NCBI RefSeq assembly: GCF_907164915.1
Contig: NC_061867.1
Coordinates: 31,989,751 to 32,053,750, forward strand
Reading direction: 5' to 3'
DNA length: 64,000 nucleotides
Source of the DNA: Impatiens glandulifera
Taxonomy: Eukaryota > Streptophyta > Magnoliopsida > Ericales > Balsaminaceae
The notes below the pieces were generated by a model that was given only the letters and a program-made list of their open reading frames with translations, did no database searches and was not told the DNA's origin. Within the stretch, counting starts at the first letter, position 1. Each line of letters starts with the position of its first letter. Both the position numbers and the translations under genes were made by a program. Below are positions 34,066 to 46,400 of this stretch, one piece after another.

Positions 34066-35010
34066 AGAGCTTTTGTAGTAGCCAATTTTTCATTATAGTA
34101 GTCCAAGAGCGTAGTAGTTCTAGAATAGGTTCTCTCTTTTATTTTTTTATTTTTATTTTTTTTTGCTAATGTTCTAGAATTTGGTTATCGGGTCTATTAA
34201 AAAATCACATAAATTCTTATAAGGTAGTATTTACATTGTTATAGTGAGTTATTGAATGCAATCTCCTCTTTTTTCGCATATTCAATTTTTCTTACATTTT
34301 AAAATCAGTTTGGTCTCTTACCTAAGTATCTTCAATTAATATTCTTAGAATTAAACTTGTAGTATCCAATTTTTCATTATAGTAGTCCAAATGCGTAGTG
34401 GTTCTAGAATAGGTTCTCTATTTTATTTTTAATTTTTTTTTGCTAATGTTCTATAATTTGGTTATCGGGTCTATTTTATAAAAGTTATTTTCTTGATGAT
34501 TTGTTTATTTTATATTTTATTTAGACTTTAAATAATATATCAAGTTATTATTAAAAATTCACATTTATTTTATATAGTATATAATAATTGTTTTTGAAAA
34601 AGTACAACTCTATCATCAGTGCAAATAAAAATAAAAATATATGATCGGGTGATGGGTGTCATATTTGTTTTCCTTAATTCAAAATAAATATGGTTCAATC
34701 AGCCTTCTATAATTATATTATAAGAGAGGATAGTGAGAGTACATAGTTTTATTAATTAGATATTATTTGGAATTGTACTTTGAACTATTTTTTTTTATAA
34801 TATATGGTTCCAAATTTAAATCATATAATTGTGGCAAGAGTTTTATGGATCATCAGTTTCTTGTGGTAACAAACTATATATGTTGAAAAACTTCTCATTT
34901 TAACTATGGTTAAATTGTGGTTTCATTGCTTTATACATGTAAAACATTCATATGAATAGCAAATATATCAATAAATATCCTTATTTTTAAAATAATAATG
35001 AATGGCTGAT
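34066..35010 (+). repeat. Duplicated MADS downstream flank
   Basis: 34066-34200 and 34360-34480 each repeat the block cattatagtagtccaa...ggttctagaataggttctct...ttggttatcgggtctatt. The following 500 bp match 36940-37560 downstream of the MADS ORF (for example gttaaattgtggtttcattg and tcaataaatatccttattt). This suggests a former second MADS copy here whose coding part is gone, with the first block doubled. Confidence 0.7.
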
Positions 35011-35514
35011 GAAGCCTGAAAATAATGCAAATTGAATGTAAACAAAAATATATTAATAATAAAATCTATACAATTACTCATTCTCCATATTAATATCCAT
35101 TTATAGTTTCATAATTTAATTCATAGTTTATAAACATAAATTTTGTTGTCGGTATGTACCTCTTAAAATAATTTAAATTTTAGTTATTTGTTTTAACATT
35201 TTTTTTATATTATTTATTTTTAAGATTAAATATTTCATATTATTGAATACATGAGTAGTTGTACGGATGCTATGATTAAATAACACGAGTTAAAAAAGAT
35301 TAATATATTGAATTTTCAAACAATTTATATACTTTTGTACTTTGATTTTCGAATTTTATGTTTTAAAATTTTGAATAGAGGGTGATTTAATGTTTTGGAC
35401 TATCATATTTTGGAATTTTGAATAATTACGATTGTTTCATATTTTCATTTTGAAATATCATGTTTTAAATTTTGAATATTTATGAAAGTTTGATATTTTA
35501 ATTTTGAAAATAAA

Positions 35515-35716
35515 TTTGGTTTGAGTTCGAGCTCGAGCTTGAGTTTGAAAAAAAAAATTTCAAACTTTTGAGTCGAGCCAAGCTTGTAGGTAAATAGTCG
35601 AGTCGAGTTCGAGCTTAAATTTATAAACTCGTTCGAGCTCGAGTCGAGCTAATAAATACTAAATTGAGGCGAGCTTAATCTGGTTTGAGCTCGGCTCGAC
35701 TCATTTGTAGCCCTAT
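35515..35716. mobile_element. Partial relative of the hAT-like element
   Basis: Dense in CGAGTCGAGTTCGAGC words and ends CTCATTTGTAGCCCTA, a diverged version of the 14930 end (CTCGTTTACACCCCTA). No matching left end or 8-bp duplication was found, so it is a fragment. Confidence 0.6.
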
Positions 35717-35739
35717 TCTCACAACTTGATCCAATCAAC

Positions 35740-36050
35740 AAATTAATTTATTCATACTGACTCATTTAGAAGGAATATATTTATAGTTTGACAACAAAAT
35801 AGATGGCAACCGTATTCACTGACGTAATTAAAATTTTCCAACATCAAAATGCACTACTTTAGGTACAAATATGGAATTTATCTGCGCATAAATCTTTCAT
35901 TACATAAACTTTTCTAGAATTTTATGGCGTAACATATTTTTATCAATGTTAATCTTTTGTCGTTTACATATGAAACAACATTAGTAGCGATAGAATAACA
36001 TTGATAGAATATTTTTATTAACGTTATACATCGGCGTATAAAACCGACAC
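35740..36050 (-). repeat. Family E repeat, diverged fragment
   Basis: Parallels 30430-30720 (ccaatcaacaaat, caacatcaaaatgcacta, ggaatttat, gaatttt...cattgat) but with more changes than the other copies. It ends about 300 bp before the MADS ORF. Confidence 0.6.
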
Positions 36051-36351
36051 GATGTTTTCTATTTGACAATTAGTTTTAATATTTAGTGATGTTTAATATT
36101 ATTTTATTTTTCTTTAATATCTAACGGGATTTTTAAAAATATCGACAATAACAAGATGCGCCACAAATATATAATAACTCTTACTAACAATTTTGGTGTA
36201 ATATCCTTTTTTAAGATTAATTCAATATTGTGAAAATCTAATTTCACATTACCTCAATAAAATCTTTGTGATAAAGATAAGAAATATATTAATTTAATAA
36301 TAATATTTAATGAAATATTGTTTTTGGTAACTAATTAATATATTCAATCCC

Positions 36352-36358
36352 TTTATAT
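36352..36358 (+). promoter_or_regulatory. TATA-like word just upstream of the MADS start
   Basis: TTATATA about 25 bp before the ATG at 36379. If it is the true TATA box, transcription would begin at or after this ATG, which would push the start to the Met at 36430 or require a different promoter. Confidence 0.3.
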
Positions 36359-36391
36359 ATGATTCAAAAACCTTTGAAATGTATCCCATAA
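36359..36391 (+). other. Short upstream ORF overlapping the MADS start
   Basis: Ten codons, MIQKPLKCIP, then TAA, in a different frame from the main ORF and overlapping its first four codons. If transcribed it would reduce initiation at 36379. Chance occurrence is quite possible. Confidence 0.35.
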
Positions 36392-36900
36392 AAAAATATA
36401 TCACTATAGAGAAAGATATTTCGATTAAGATGATTAAAAGTACTGATAGTTCACTAACGTTTTCGAAGAGAAAGTTCAGCGTTTTCAAGAAAGCTGATGA
36501 ACTTTCCACTCTTTGTGGAAGTGAGCTAGCGATAGTCATGTTTAGTCCAAGTGGAAAAGCTTTCTCTTATGGAAACCCTAGTGTAAATTCCATATTGGAT
36601 CAATTCATGGGACTTGATCCCTTGAAAACACTTGATCCAATATCCCATGAACTCTTAGAGGCACAAAACAATTTACGTGTTCGAGAGATTGAAGCTCGAA
36701 TAGCAGAGGTTGAAGATATGCTCAAACTTGAACAACAACGAGAACTGTCACTAGATATGACTAACCATGCAAAGAAAAGATGGTGGGAACAATCCTTTAA
36801 GGAGATGAGCTTGACTGAGTTACATTTGAGGAAGGATAAGATGGAAGAGCTAAAAATGTTTTTTGAAGAGCAGAAAAAAATGAAGATGTTGACTGAATGA
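36379..36900 (+). CDS. Type I (M-alpha, AGL61/AGL62-like) MADS-box protein, intact ORF
   Basis: 173 residues, intronless as usual for type I MADS genes. The MADS domain spans about residues 12-70: ISIKMIKSTDSSLTFSKRK, then FKKADELSTLCGSELAIVM, then FSPSGKAFSYGNPSV, the AGL62-type ending. Residues 90-165 are predicted helical with heptads and contain the M-alpha motif WWEQSFKEMSLTEL. The family binds CArG-like DNA as dimers in the nucleus; known members act in the central cell and endosperm. The residues before the MADS domain (MYPIKKYITIEKD) are odd: the basic GRQK/GRKK start seen in relatives and in the pseudogene at 41933 is missing, which may weaken DNA binding. No other intact ORF in the window looks like a host gene. 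Expression is unknown; a recent pseudogene that has kept its frame is the alternative. Confidence 0.82.
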   Translation: MYPIKKYITIEKDISIKMIKSTDSSLTFSKRKFSVFKKADELSTLCGSELAIVMFSPSGKAFSYGNPSVNSILDQFMGLDPLKTLDPISHELLEAQNNLRVREIEARIAEVEDMLKLEQQRELSLDMTNHAKKRWWEQSFKEMSLTELHLRKDKMEELKMFFEEQKKMKMLTE

Positions 36901-36909
36901 TTGCATGAT

Positions 36910-37620
36910 TAGTTGTTAAGATATGTTGGTTAGGACTTTGTTTCATTTTAGTAGTCTAAGAGCCTAGTGGTTCTAGAATTGGTTTTCTTTTTCTGTTTTA
37001 TTTGTCTAATGTTCTAAAATTTGGTTCTCAATCTTTTAATTTTTATGCCTCATCTATTTTATATAAGTAGTTTTCTTAATGATTTGTTTATATTTATATT
37101 TTAGTTTGGATCAAATAATATATCAAGTTATTATTAGAAATTTACACTTATTTTGTAAGTATATAATATTTTTGCAATAGCACAACTCTATGTTTAAAGT
37201 GAAAAAGCAATAAATACAATTCTTATTATAAAAATATATGGTCCAATCATCCTTCTTTAATTATATTATAAGAGGATAGTGAGACTATATAGTTTGATTA
37301 ATTAGATATGATTCAATTATTATTTAAAATTAGTTTTGAACAATGTTTTTATAATATAGGATTGTAACTAACGGGTCATCAGTTTCTAGTCCAAATAAGT
37401 AGTGCTAAAAAACATCTCATTTTATCTATGATCATTTTTACATTAACAACATAAATACTATGGTTAAATTGTGGTTTCATTGATGTAAACACTCATATGA
37501 ATAGGAATTAAATCAATAAATATCCTTATTTTAAAATAATAATGTAATTCCAATTGAGTGTAAACAATTATAAATTAATAAATAAAATCTTTGCAAAACC
37601 AAAATTATTCATTTTCCATA
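36910..37620 (+). repeat. MADS downstream flank, second copy
   Basis: Begins gttaagatatgttggttagg...tttcattttagtagtctaag. It parallels 34360-35010. No gene is seen in it. Confidence 0.65.
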
Positions 37621-37777
37621 TTAATATCCATCTAAAGTTATTTCAATAATCTTCTTTCATAAAAAAATTACTTATTATTAATATCAATAGTAATTTCCAT
37701 AATCTTCTCCAATAAAATTGTTATTTATAACATTTTTACAAGATTGTCTATATCTTCTGTCAAATTATTTGTATTTT

Positions 37778-38121
37778 AAAAAAAGGATAATATTTTTAAT
37801 TAGTTATTATTTTGCAAGAAAAAATCTTTAAACTAATATCCTAATTTTTTTGGTTCGAAAACACAAACTACTAAATAGATAAAATTAGAACCTAACAAGA
37901 AAATAACGGAAATAATAACAAAATGAAACAATAAAGTGAAATAAATAAATTTCAAGAACCAATAATTTATATGATGAACGATGAAGAGACAATTGTCTAG
38001 GAATTGAAAAATGTATGAGGTAGGATTTATCGTTTTCAAACTATTTCTCTAACTCTCTAGTGGTAAGTTGAATTAAAAAAAAAATATATATATATAGTAA
38101 TATACTAAATAAAGTTTGTAT

Positions 38122-38159
<38 letters not shown>

Positions 38160-39519
38160 TTATTGGTTGTGTATACAAAGCTGATAAAAGGGTCATATTT
38201 ATCAACATAAACAGATATGAACAATCGAAGTAACTTTTTTTTCTTCCTTTTTTTTCTTATTTTCTTCAAATACATGCATGAACTGTCACCCTTCTCTTAG
38301 AAGATGCATCCGGCCTAAAAGATTGAGAATTTGGTACACGACAAAATTGAAGAGAACTCGTGACATACAATCTCGCTGGAAAAAAATCCAATTGTTTTCT
38401 ACAAACTACCGAAATTTGAATAAACCATTTTTTGGATTTATATTCGTCGATCTTAAATGTTTAATATATAAGATTTTGATTGGAATATTTCGAAAATAAA
38501 AATTGGAGGAAGAAGATGACATATTTCCTTGTTGCTTCTTTTTTTTAATCTCAAACAATATTGGAAAATTGTGGCAAGTTCCTCGTATATATATAACAAT
38601 ACAAATATATGTTAGCGACGATACAAAATTTGTTTGTAATAAATTGCAACTTGACATAATTCTCTTCATCAATAATCCACACAATAAAACCAAATCAAAT
38701 ATTGACTAATGTATTTTTATTTAAACTATGTTAAAGAGATTAATTTATTAAAGACATTAACAAATATTATGGATGTAATTAGAAAGATAATGCATGAAAT
38801 ATCGTAAAAATCATGTCAATGTCGTCCCATTGTAATTATTTATATGTTCTTATCTTTTAATGGGTTTACAATCTTTCCTATCTTTAGATTTTTATATAAA
38901 TAATAAGATGTAGAATAAATGAATTTCTTAATATTTAATAATATTAACTATAATTAATATTATTTAAATAATTGAATCTTTAGATTGATGATGAATAAAT
39001 ATAAATAATTTAGAAATGTTCGACATCATAATTGAAAACGCATTACATACCAAAAAATAAATATTATTTTGTTCCGCATATACGACAAATGTACCAACAC
39101 ATAGTTGAGACCTATAATTTGAAGTGAATAAATTTTCCGAAGCTTAAATGTTTTTAAGTATTTTCCAACACAATAAATAGTTCTAAAGCGTTGAAACAAA
39201 TGTTATTAACAGTACACTTATGCTAATATAATATTTTATGCTAGAAATGTTTGACAGTGATATAATGACGTATAAAATGCACACGAACTTTTATTTACCT
39301 ATCTGCCAAAAAATATAATTCACACAACAACAATTATATGAAGAATTACATAAAGTACAAGAACATTGAGTGTATGAATAAAATTAGCTTATTTTTTTAA
39401 CCTATTATTTCAAGATAGAGAATTCTTGAAACAAATTTACATATGGACAAAATATAACAATATAAACAATTACGAAAAGGTAAAAAGTTAATGCATAGTC
39501 ATTTGAAGAGTTTCGAAAA
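37778..39519. other. Right-arm inner end, no clear gene
   Basis: Partner of 20720-22145. Contains TA runs near 38085-38160. 38278-38709 has overlapping short ORFs on both strands. The corresponding left-arm sequence does not keep them open, so no gene is claimed. Confidence 0.55.
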
Positions 39520-41586
39520 TGTTGGGTCAAATTATTTTGACTAAGTGTTGAAATAATTTATCCCCTGATATTTTGATGATGAAATAAGTTATAAGTTTTG
39601 ATACAGGTGTATTAAGACAAACATGTCTTTGGACTTGGATCTAATGAGGATCATTAGAATGATTTTGATCTCGATTCGCATTAAGTTAGACGCTAGTCTA
39701 ATGGAATTAGACGTACAGTCTAACTCATTGGAGTTAGACGTTTAAGTCTAATAGACGTGTAAAGAATTAGACGGGTAGTCTAATGAATACAAGGAATTAG
39801 ACGTGAGTCTAATGGAATTAGACGTACAGTCTAACTCATCGGAGTTAGACGTGTAAGTCTAATAGACGTGCAAAGAATTAGACGGGTAGACTAATGAATA
39901 CACGGAATTAGACGTACAGTCTAACTCATCGGAGTTAGATGTGTAAGTCTAATAGACGTGTAAAGAATTAGACGGGTAGTTTAATGAATACACGGAATTA
40001 GACGTGAGTCTAATGGAATTAGACGTACAGTCTAACTCATCGGAGTTAGACGAGTAAGTCTAATAGACGTAAAGAATTAGACAGGTAGTCTAATGAATAC
40101 GCGGAATTAGACGCGAGTCTAATGGAATTAGACGTATAGTCTAACTCATCGGAGTTAGACGTGTAAGTCTAATAGACGTGTAAAGAATTAGACGGATTGT
40201 CTAATTAGTGAAAGTTAGACATGGGTCTAACTCCTTCAGATAAGTCTGAGGTAGAACCGGAATTAGACGTGGTAGTCTAACTCAGTGGAGTTAGACGTAC
40301 CCGTCTAATAGTTATTATAATTAGACGGATTGTCTAATTAGTGAAAGTTAGACGTGGGTCTAACTCCTTCAGATAAGTCTGAGGTAGAACCGAAATTAGA
40401 CGTGGTAGTCTAACTCAGTGGAGTTAGACGTACCCGTCTAATGGTTATTATAATTAGACGGATTGTCTAATTATTGAAAGTTAGACGTGAGTCTAACTCC
40501 TTCAGATAAGTCTGAGATAGAACCGGAATTAGACGTGGTAGTCTAACTCAATGGAGTTAGACGTACCCGTCTAATGGTTATTAATATTAGACGCAAGTCT
40601 ATGTACATTAGACAAGGCGGTCTAATAGACGCTTTTCATCAGAAGGAGTTGACTTATTTCATTAGACTGATCCGTCTAACTGAAATACGTCTAATGCTTT
40701 GATTCAAGCAGTACGCTTGAATCTAGCATTTCTCCTACCCACGTGCTATAGTTGTACCATACTACTGCTCCACTTTCTTGTGAAGATTAGGACAACAGCT
40801 ATATGCATCCAATCACGGAATGACACGTAAGAGAATTTTCCTCACATTACCCGTTTTGCAGGTACATCCCTGATGGAATATTCGGCGCACTACCAGTTCG
40901 GTACGGCCACGATCCTTGTGCTCAGAACCTGCTGTGTACAATGGAGGCTTTCCAATGGAAGAGCGCCACGTATCATTCTTGAAGATTCGACCGTTAGCTT
41001 CTGATCAGTATTTAACCAATCCTTAGAGCAACAGACGAAGTACCGATTCTTATCTTGCCTGACACGAAACCTTACGAACAAGCATACTGATTTTGCAGAG
41101 AGAGAGTCTACTCAATCATCTTGCTTACTGAACTCATTCTTGAAGCTTCTTTCTACTTGTACTGTGTGTGAATCGAGAGAGAGATAGAATCAAAACACCA
41201 TTAGCTGAGTGATATTTTTCATCTTCTTGTAATTGAACAGAAAGTGTTCTGTTCAATAGTGAGCTAAGTGTGTGTGTAAACTGTATTTGATTCTCATCAT
41301 TTAGTGAATCCTTCCGGTGGTTGGAAGAAGGGTGACGTAGGAGAGTTTCTCCGAACATCCATAAACAAACTGTTGTGTTCTTAATTTTCTGTCATCTTTT
41401 CATATTTCGACTTGTGCTTCAAACCCAAGTAAACAATTCCGCCTTGAATCCGTTTTAAGTGTTTACACAAGTTTGCGTAGAATAGAAAGTGAATTAAATC
41501 TCTAACAGGATTTCTTTCAAACCGTTTTTCATAAGTCTTTATCCTTAGCCAGACCCCCATCTCTAACGATAAATCCGATCCTATCA
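39520..41586 (+). mobile_element. Solo LTR (2067 bp) with 5-bp target duplication
   Basis: TGTTGGGTCAAATT...CCGATCCTATCA, with TG...CA ends, flanked by gaaaa on both sides (39515-39519 and 41587-41591). The left arm has the uninterrupted site at about 20690. There is no PBS, polypurine tract or internal domain, so it is a solo LTR left by recombination between two LTRs. A minus-oriented relative is cut by the gap at 22780-23013. The 3' 400 bp resemble the LTR at 26333-28732. The short ORFs inside have no coding support. Confidence 0.92.
39690..40690. repeat. TTAGACG/GTCTAA array with two higher-order units
   Basis: First block (about 39690-40190): 109-111 bp units, marked by ggagttagac at 39730, 39841, 39931, 40042 and 40151; one unit is 90 bp and lacks a 21-bp segment. 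Second block: 133-bp units starting at 40188, 40321 and 40454. Within units TTAGACG and GTCTAA alternate in opposite orientations, so each unit can fold into hairpins. Confidence 0.9.
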
Positions 41587-41932
41587 GAAAATATTAATGG
41601 TAAATAAAATATGTCAAACGGTTTTCTATTATAGTCGGCGTTATACAAAATATCAAAACAACAGGATAAACTATAAGAATCAATTAATTTAATGTGAACT
41701 TATACCAATTTGTATAAAATTAATTTAAATCTATTAATAAATAATTACCTCATTAAATTCTTTATGACAAAGATGAGAAATATATTATTGTAATAAATGT
41801 ATTAAATGACATATTTATTATTTTGTAAATAAATTTCAACGGGTACCCTTTATAATCTTCAAAAATATGTGAAACTTAAGTATATCAACAAAGAGAGTGA
41901 TAAAGATATACAAACCATAGAGAAAGATAGTT

Positions 41933-42497
41933 ATGACCAGAAAATCAAGTAGAGGTCGTCAGATAATCCCGATAAAGTGGATTGAAGATAGGGCTAAGCA
42001 TTCTGTAGCATTCTCAAAGAGAAAGTCTGGTGTCTTAAAAAAGGTAAGTGAACTTTCTATTATGTGTCATGTGTGGAATAGATATGGCACTAATTTTGTT
42101 CATTGAAAGCGGCAAAGTCTTCTCTTATGGTAATCCTACTTTAAATGTCATATTAGATCATTTTTTGGGTGTAGATCCCCAAAGAGTGTTTGGTCCAGTA
42201 TCACTTAAAATCATTGAGGCACAATATATTTGTGGTATTCAAGAGATGGAAGCTAAAATAATAAATGGTAAAGAAATACTCAAACTTGAGATACAACGTG
42301 AGAAAACGTTGTCACTAGAGATGATTAACCATGCTATAAGAAAATGGTGAGAGCAACCAATCGATAAAATGAGCTTACTCCAAATACAAATGAGGAATTC
42401 TAGTATGGAAGACCTAAAGATGGTATTCGAAGAAAAAAAAAAGGTTAAAGATGGCCCCACACAATTGGAATTCATTGGATTTATTAGCCTTTACTAG
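41933..42497 (+). pseudogene. Type I (M-alpha) MADS-box pseudogene, right-arm copy
   Basis: The more complete partner of 19838-20335. It starts MTRKSSRGRQIIPIKWIEDR and reads AFSKRKSGVLKKVSELSIMC, a good MADS domain. A 7-bp insertion (tgtgtca-type, near 42060) then shifts the frame. After it, CGIDMALILFIESGKVFSYGN and EAQYICGIQEMEAKI continue to an in-frame TGA in place of the second W of WWEQPID (42348-42350). The frame then runs on, EQPIDKMSLLQIQMRN, to TAG at 42495. The insertion is shared with the left copy; the TGA is not. The usual length for the family would be about 180 residues. Confidence 0.87.
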
Positions 42498-42849
42498 TGT
42501 AAACCAAATTAGTCCATAAGTGATTAGTTTTTAGTTTGTGTCAAACTTTATTATAATATGTTATATGAATTTTATTAAAATATGTTAGTTTTAGATAACC
42601 ATCTTTCACTTTTGGTGGCAATGTATTTTATAAAAGTATTTTAATTAGTATTCTTAATGTTTTTTTCTATTTAATTTTAAGTTAAAATAATATATCAAGT
42701 GATCATTATTGAATGTTCTCATTCATTTTTACTAATATATTTTTTTTTTTGTACAATCACTAATTTTCTAAGGCACAACTCAATTTTAAAATGAAAAATA
42801 AATAAATAAAAAGTACAAGAGGAGAAGACTTTATGTTTGTGTTGAACAT

Positions 42850-43336
42850 TTTGATGTATTGAAGTGGGACAACCTTTCTCATATATCTTTGCCTTTCATA
42901 TCTTGGAATGAAGTGAGATGGTTTGTCATTATGGAGATCTAGTATTTTATATAGAGATCCCTTATAAATTGAATAAAATCCTTAACACAAGAAAAAAGAT
43001 GCAAAATTGAACTGTTTATTATTATTGCTCTTAGTAAAACAAAAGTGAGACAATGTTTTTGATATAAAAATATCACTTTAACCCTTGAACTATTATATTT
43101 TATTTAAAATTACAACCTAACTTATTAAAATATTTTTTTCTTATTCTAAAAATACAATTATAACTATGTACAAAATAAATAAATATCATTAGAACTATTT
43201 AAAATATAATACTTAATCATGATATTTATCTCAATATTCTCCACTCAAGATAAACAACTAATTGAACCATCAAAATTTCAAATTATGGAAAATAAAGTGT
43301 TTTAGTAAAATATCAATCACTAGTCATTTCATGTTT

Positions 43337-43421
<85 letters not shown>

Positions 43422-46400
43422 ATTTCTAACAAAATGATAATCAATATCTAAATAATTTTTTTTAATGAAAATAGAATTTTCTGAAATATATATACTAGTT
43501 ATCACAATATAATGAAATAGGTAAATGAATTTCATATTTCAATTCTTTTAAAATGTAAAATATCTATTATAATTTACACAGAATTGTAACTAAACTTTAA
43601 TATTTTTGTTGTTTATAGAGTCTAATATGAATCTGAATATGTTTTAAGTTATGTCTTATTTTGAAAAGATAAAAAAATCTACCATTGAAATAGTTCACTT
43701 TAGATATATTATCAAATAAAGAACAGAATTCCAACAATATGAGTGGTTTATGTATAAATTGAGAAAGTTGTACTACATATAAAATATATTGAGGTGTGTT
43801 GTTTAAGTATAAAACTCACCAATTAGCCTTCGATATTTAGATGGATCTCTAAAAGAGTTTGAGATTATTCTCAAATTTGGTATCATTTACCATTGGCCTT
43901 AACAAGTTTGCATCACATCATTTATATCATCATTTGGAAAAAAAGTTGTTCCAATAAAGTTAGACTTCACCTTGATATTCTCAATGTCTATTAATTTAGA
44001 GTCTTTTAAATTGAACGTATCACAAGTAAATTTATAATTTGTTTGTGATGTTACTTTATTAGAAATATTATTATGATTAGAAGACAACGTAATGTTATCA
44101 TAATTTGTGATGGTTGGAAATTCTTTAAAAACAATTTTTTTTCCATAGAAAACAACATTTATAGATGTAACTATTTCATCCGAATTAAAGTTATATAATA
44201 GATAAACATTTTTTATGTTTGAATATAATCTTATGAATACACACTTAATCTCTCTATTCTCAAACTTTGATTTTTGTGGATATGTAATAGTCATATAGCA
44301 TAAACATCCAAACAAAATTCAACATAGTGTAATACATAAAAATATAATTTCTAATTAAATATTGATGTGGGCATTCTATTTATCAAAACATTATAGACAA
44401 ACCTTAATAACTCATTAACTCACCATTTTGTTGTTGTGTATAAACACATATGGTTTGATGAATTGTTCTCATTTGTTAAAAAAAAACCTTTGCATTTCAA
44501 ATTAAAAATTAAGATCCATTATTAATCATCACTTTGTTGAACATAATAGTTTTATTAATTAGAAGAAAAATCCAAGTGTCTTAAATAATTATTAATAATA
44601 GTTTACCTATAAAGTGTTTTTATGAAAGATACATATAAGGACCCAAAGATCTATATGATTTATTCAAAAATATATTTTTGTCATAATTGTGCCAGTGGGG
44701 AAAAATAAGCATGTAACCATCATTAGCAAAAGGAAAATTAGTATTAAACTAATTTCTTACATCAAATTAATCATTTTTCTAAGTTCAAACAAGAAATTCT
44801 AACTAAGATCCTACGTCACACTACTATTTTCAGAAAAAAATACAATTTATTTTCTCATCTCTAATCAGTTTAACCAGAGATAATAAATTGTATTTAAAAT
44901 CAGGTAAATATAATACATCCTTTAAAATAATTTTGTCACTTAACACCAAATTTCTTGTTTCATTTATTATTTTATTTGAACCATATCGTAGATAAATATT
45001 TTTATTTAAGTTAGAAGGTCTATATTGATACTGGTCCATAAATCAATTAGCCAAAAATTCATTTTGCTTTAAAGATAATTTAAACTCATTTTTAATTTCA
45101 TAAATAGTTAGATATGATATTTTTGAATTCGAAGACTTACTTGCATCGAAGTTAATATTAATGCAGTCTCTTTTTCCTTTTGATGTGCTTGTTGTTTTTC
45201 ATTTCTTTCCTTAACATTATGAATTTCCTTTTATTGAATTTTTAAATCTTTACTGGTTCATTTTCTTAATCAAAATACATTGCATTAGTGTATATAAACA
45301 TGTCTTCTTTTTCTCTTGTTTGTCTACTATTTAGAGTAGCTCACGATATTGTATCACCATTCCTTAAAAATGACCTTTCATATTGAAATGTCTACATATC
45401 TGTATTTTATTTCCTTTCCTCACATCTTTAGTTTTATTTTTATTAAGATTTTTTTTAGGAACTTTTCTTCATAAACATGGCTGAAGTATATGTGTTATGT
45501 TCACATATTTATGTTTCTCTTGATCTCAACATTAAGAATTATTATAATTGCCTTGTATATAGATGTTTTGATTCCATGTCTAGTATTGAATCTATTAAAT
45601 TTTCATAAAAATAATTTAATCCCATAATAAAAAGAAGCATATTGTTCTCCTCATAATCCATTATTACTTTTTTTCTAGTTTAAAGTCTACAAAATCTTGT
45701 TTACTCCTGTCACATGTATATCTCAATCATCTAACTTTATAATAATAATTTTCAAGATTAAGATTAGCTTCTTTAGTCCTACATATATCTTTCTTTAGGT
45801 TGTATTTAGTTGGCCTATAATTTGTCTCATACTTATACTTGATTTTATTCCATAAGTGCTTTGATGTGGTTACAATTTAGAAATGAATTTTACCAATGAT
45901 ATAAAATCGAGCAATGTGATAAAAGAATCAATTACAAAAAAATCCTCCTATTCCAATTAGAAATTGGTTAGGCCCATTAAGATTCCGTAATCATCATAAA
46001 GGACGAATGAAGGGAATATACTTTTCGAGATAATCATATTTGTTTTGGTAATATGGTCTTCTGGTCTATGCGGATCAGGGGCCATTGCATATCCAAGACA
46101 TGACCATAAAATAAATCATTTTTCAAAGTATCTCATATTGAGTGTCACATCTTGTGGATCTTTTGATTTAGTGTGAGACCCATCAATGGATCTCGTCTTC
46201 ATCTTTGCTGTCAAGGACAGTTCAACACTTGTGTTCTGTTGAAAATAGTTCGCCTTAGTTTGTACCGTCGAAAATAGGGATGCACTTGAAATCTGTTCAC
46301 TATGTATATAGTGTGGATCAATACATTGTCTCTTATCGATTATCATTCTTGGTGAATCCGGAGAAGAATAATTCAATGAAAAAGTTTCTTCACAATTAAG

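Noticed and set aside
38278..38709. Possible host gene on the right inner arm
   Set aside because: The frames are not kept open in the left-arm partner and no splice pattern or domain is visible.
39690..40690. Regular repeats resembling a CRISPR array
   Set aside because: Units are contiguous and lack unique spacers; they lie in a plant LTR.
43329..43535. ORF with a long alternating Ile-Tyr run
   Set aside because: It is a translation of the (TA)n microsatellite.
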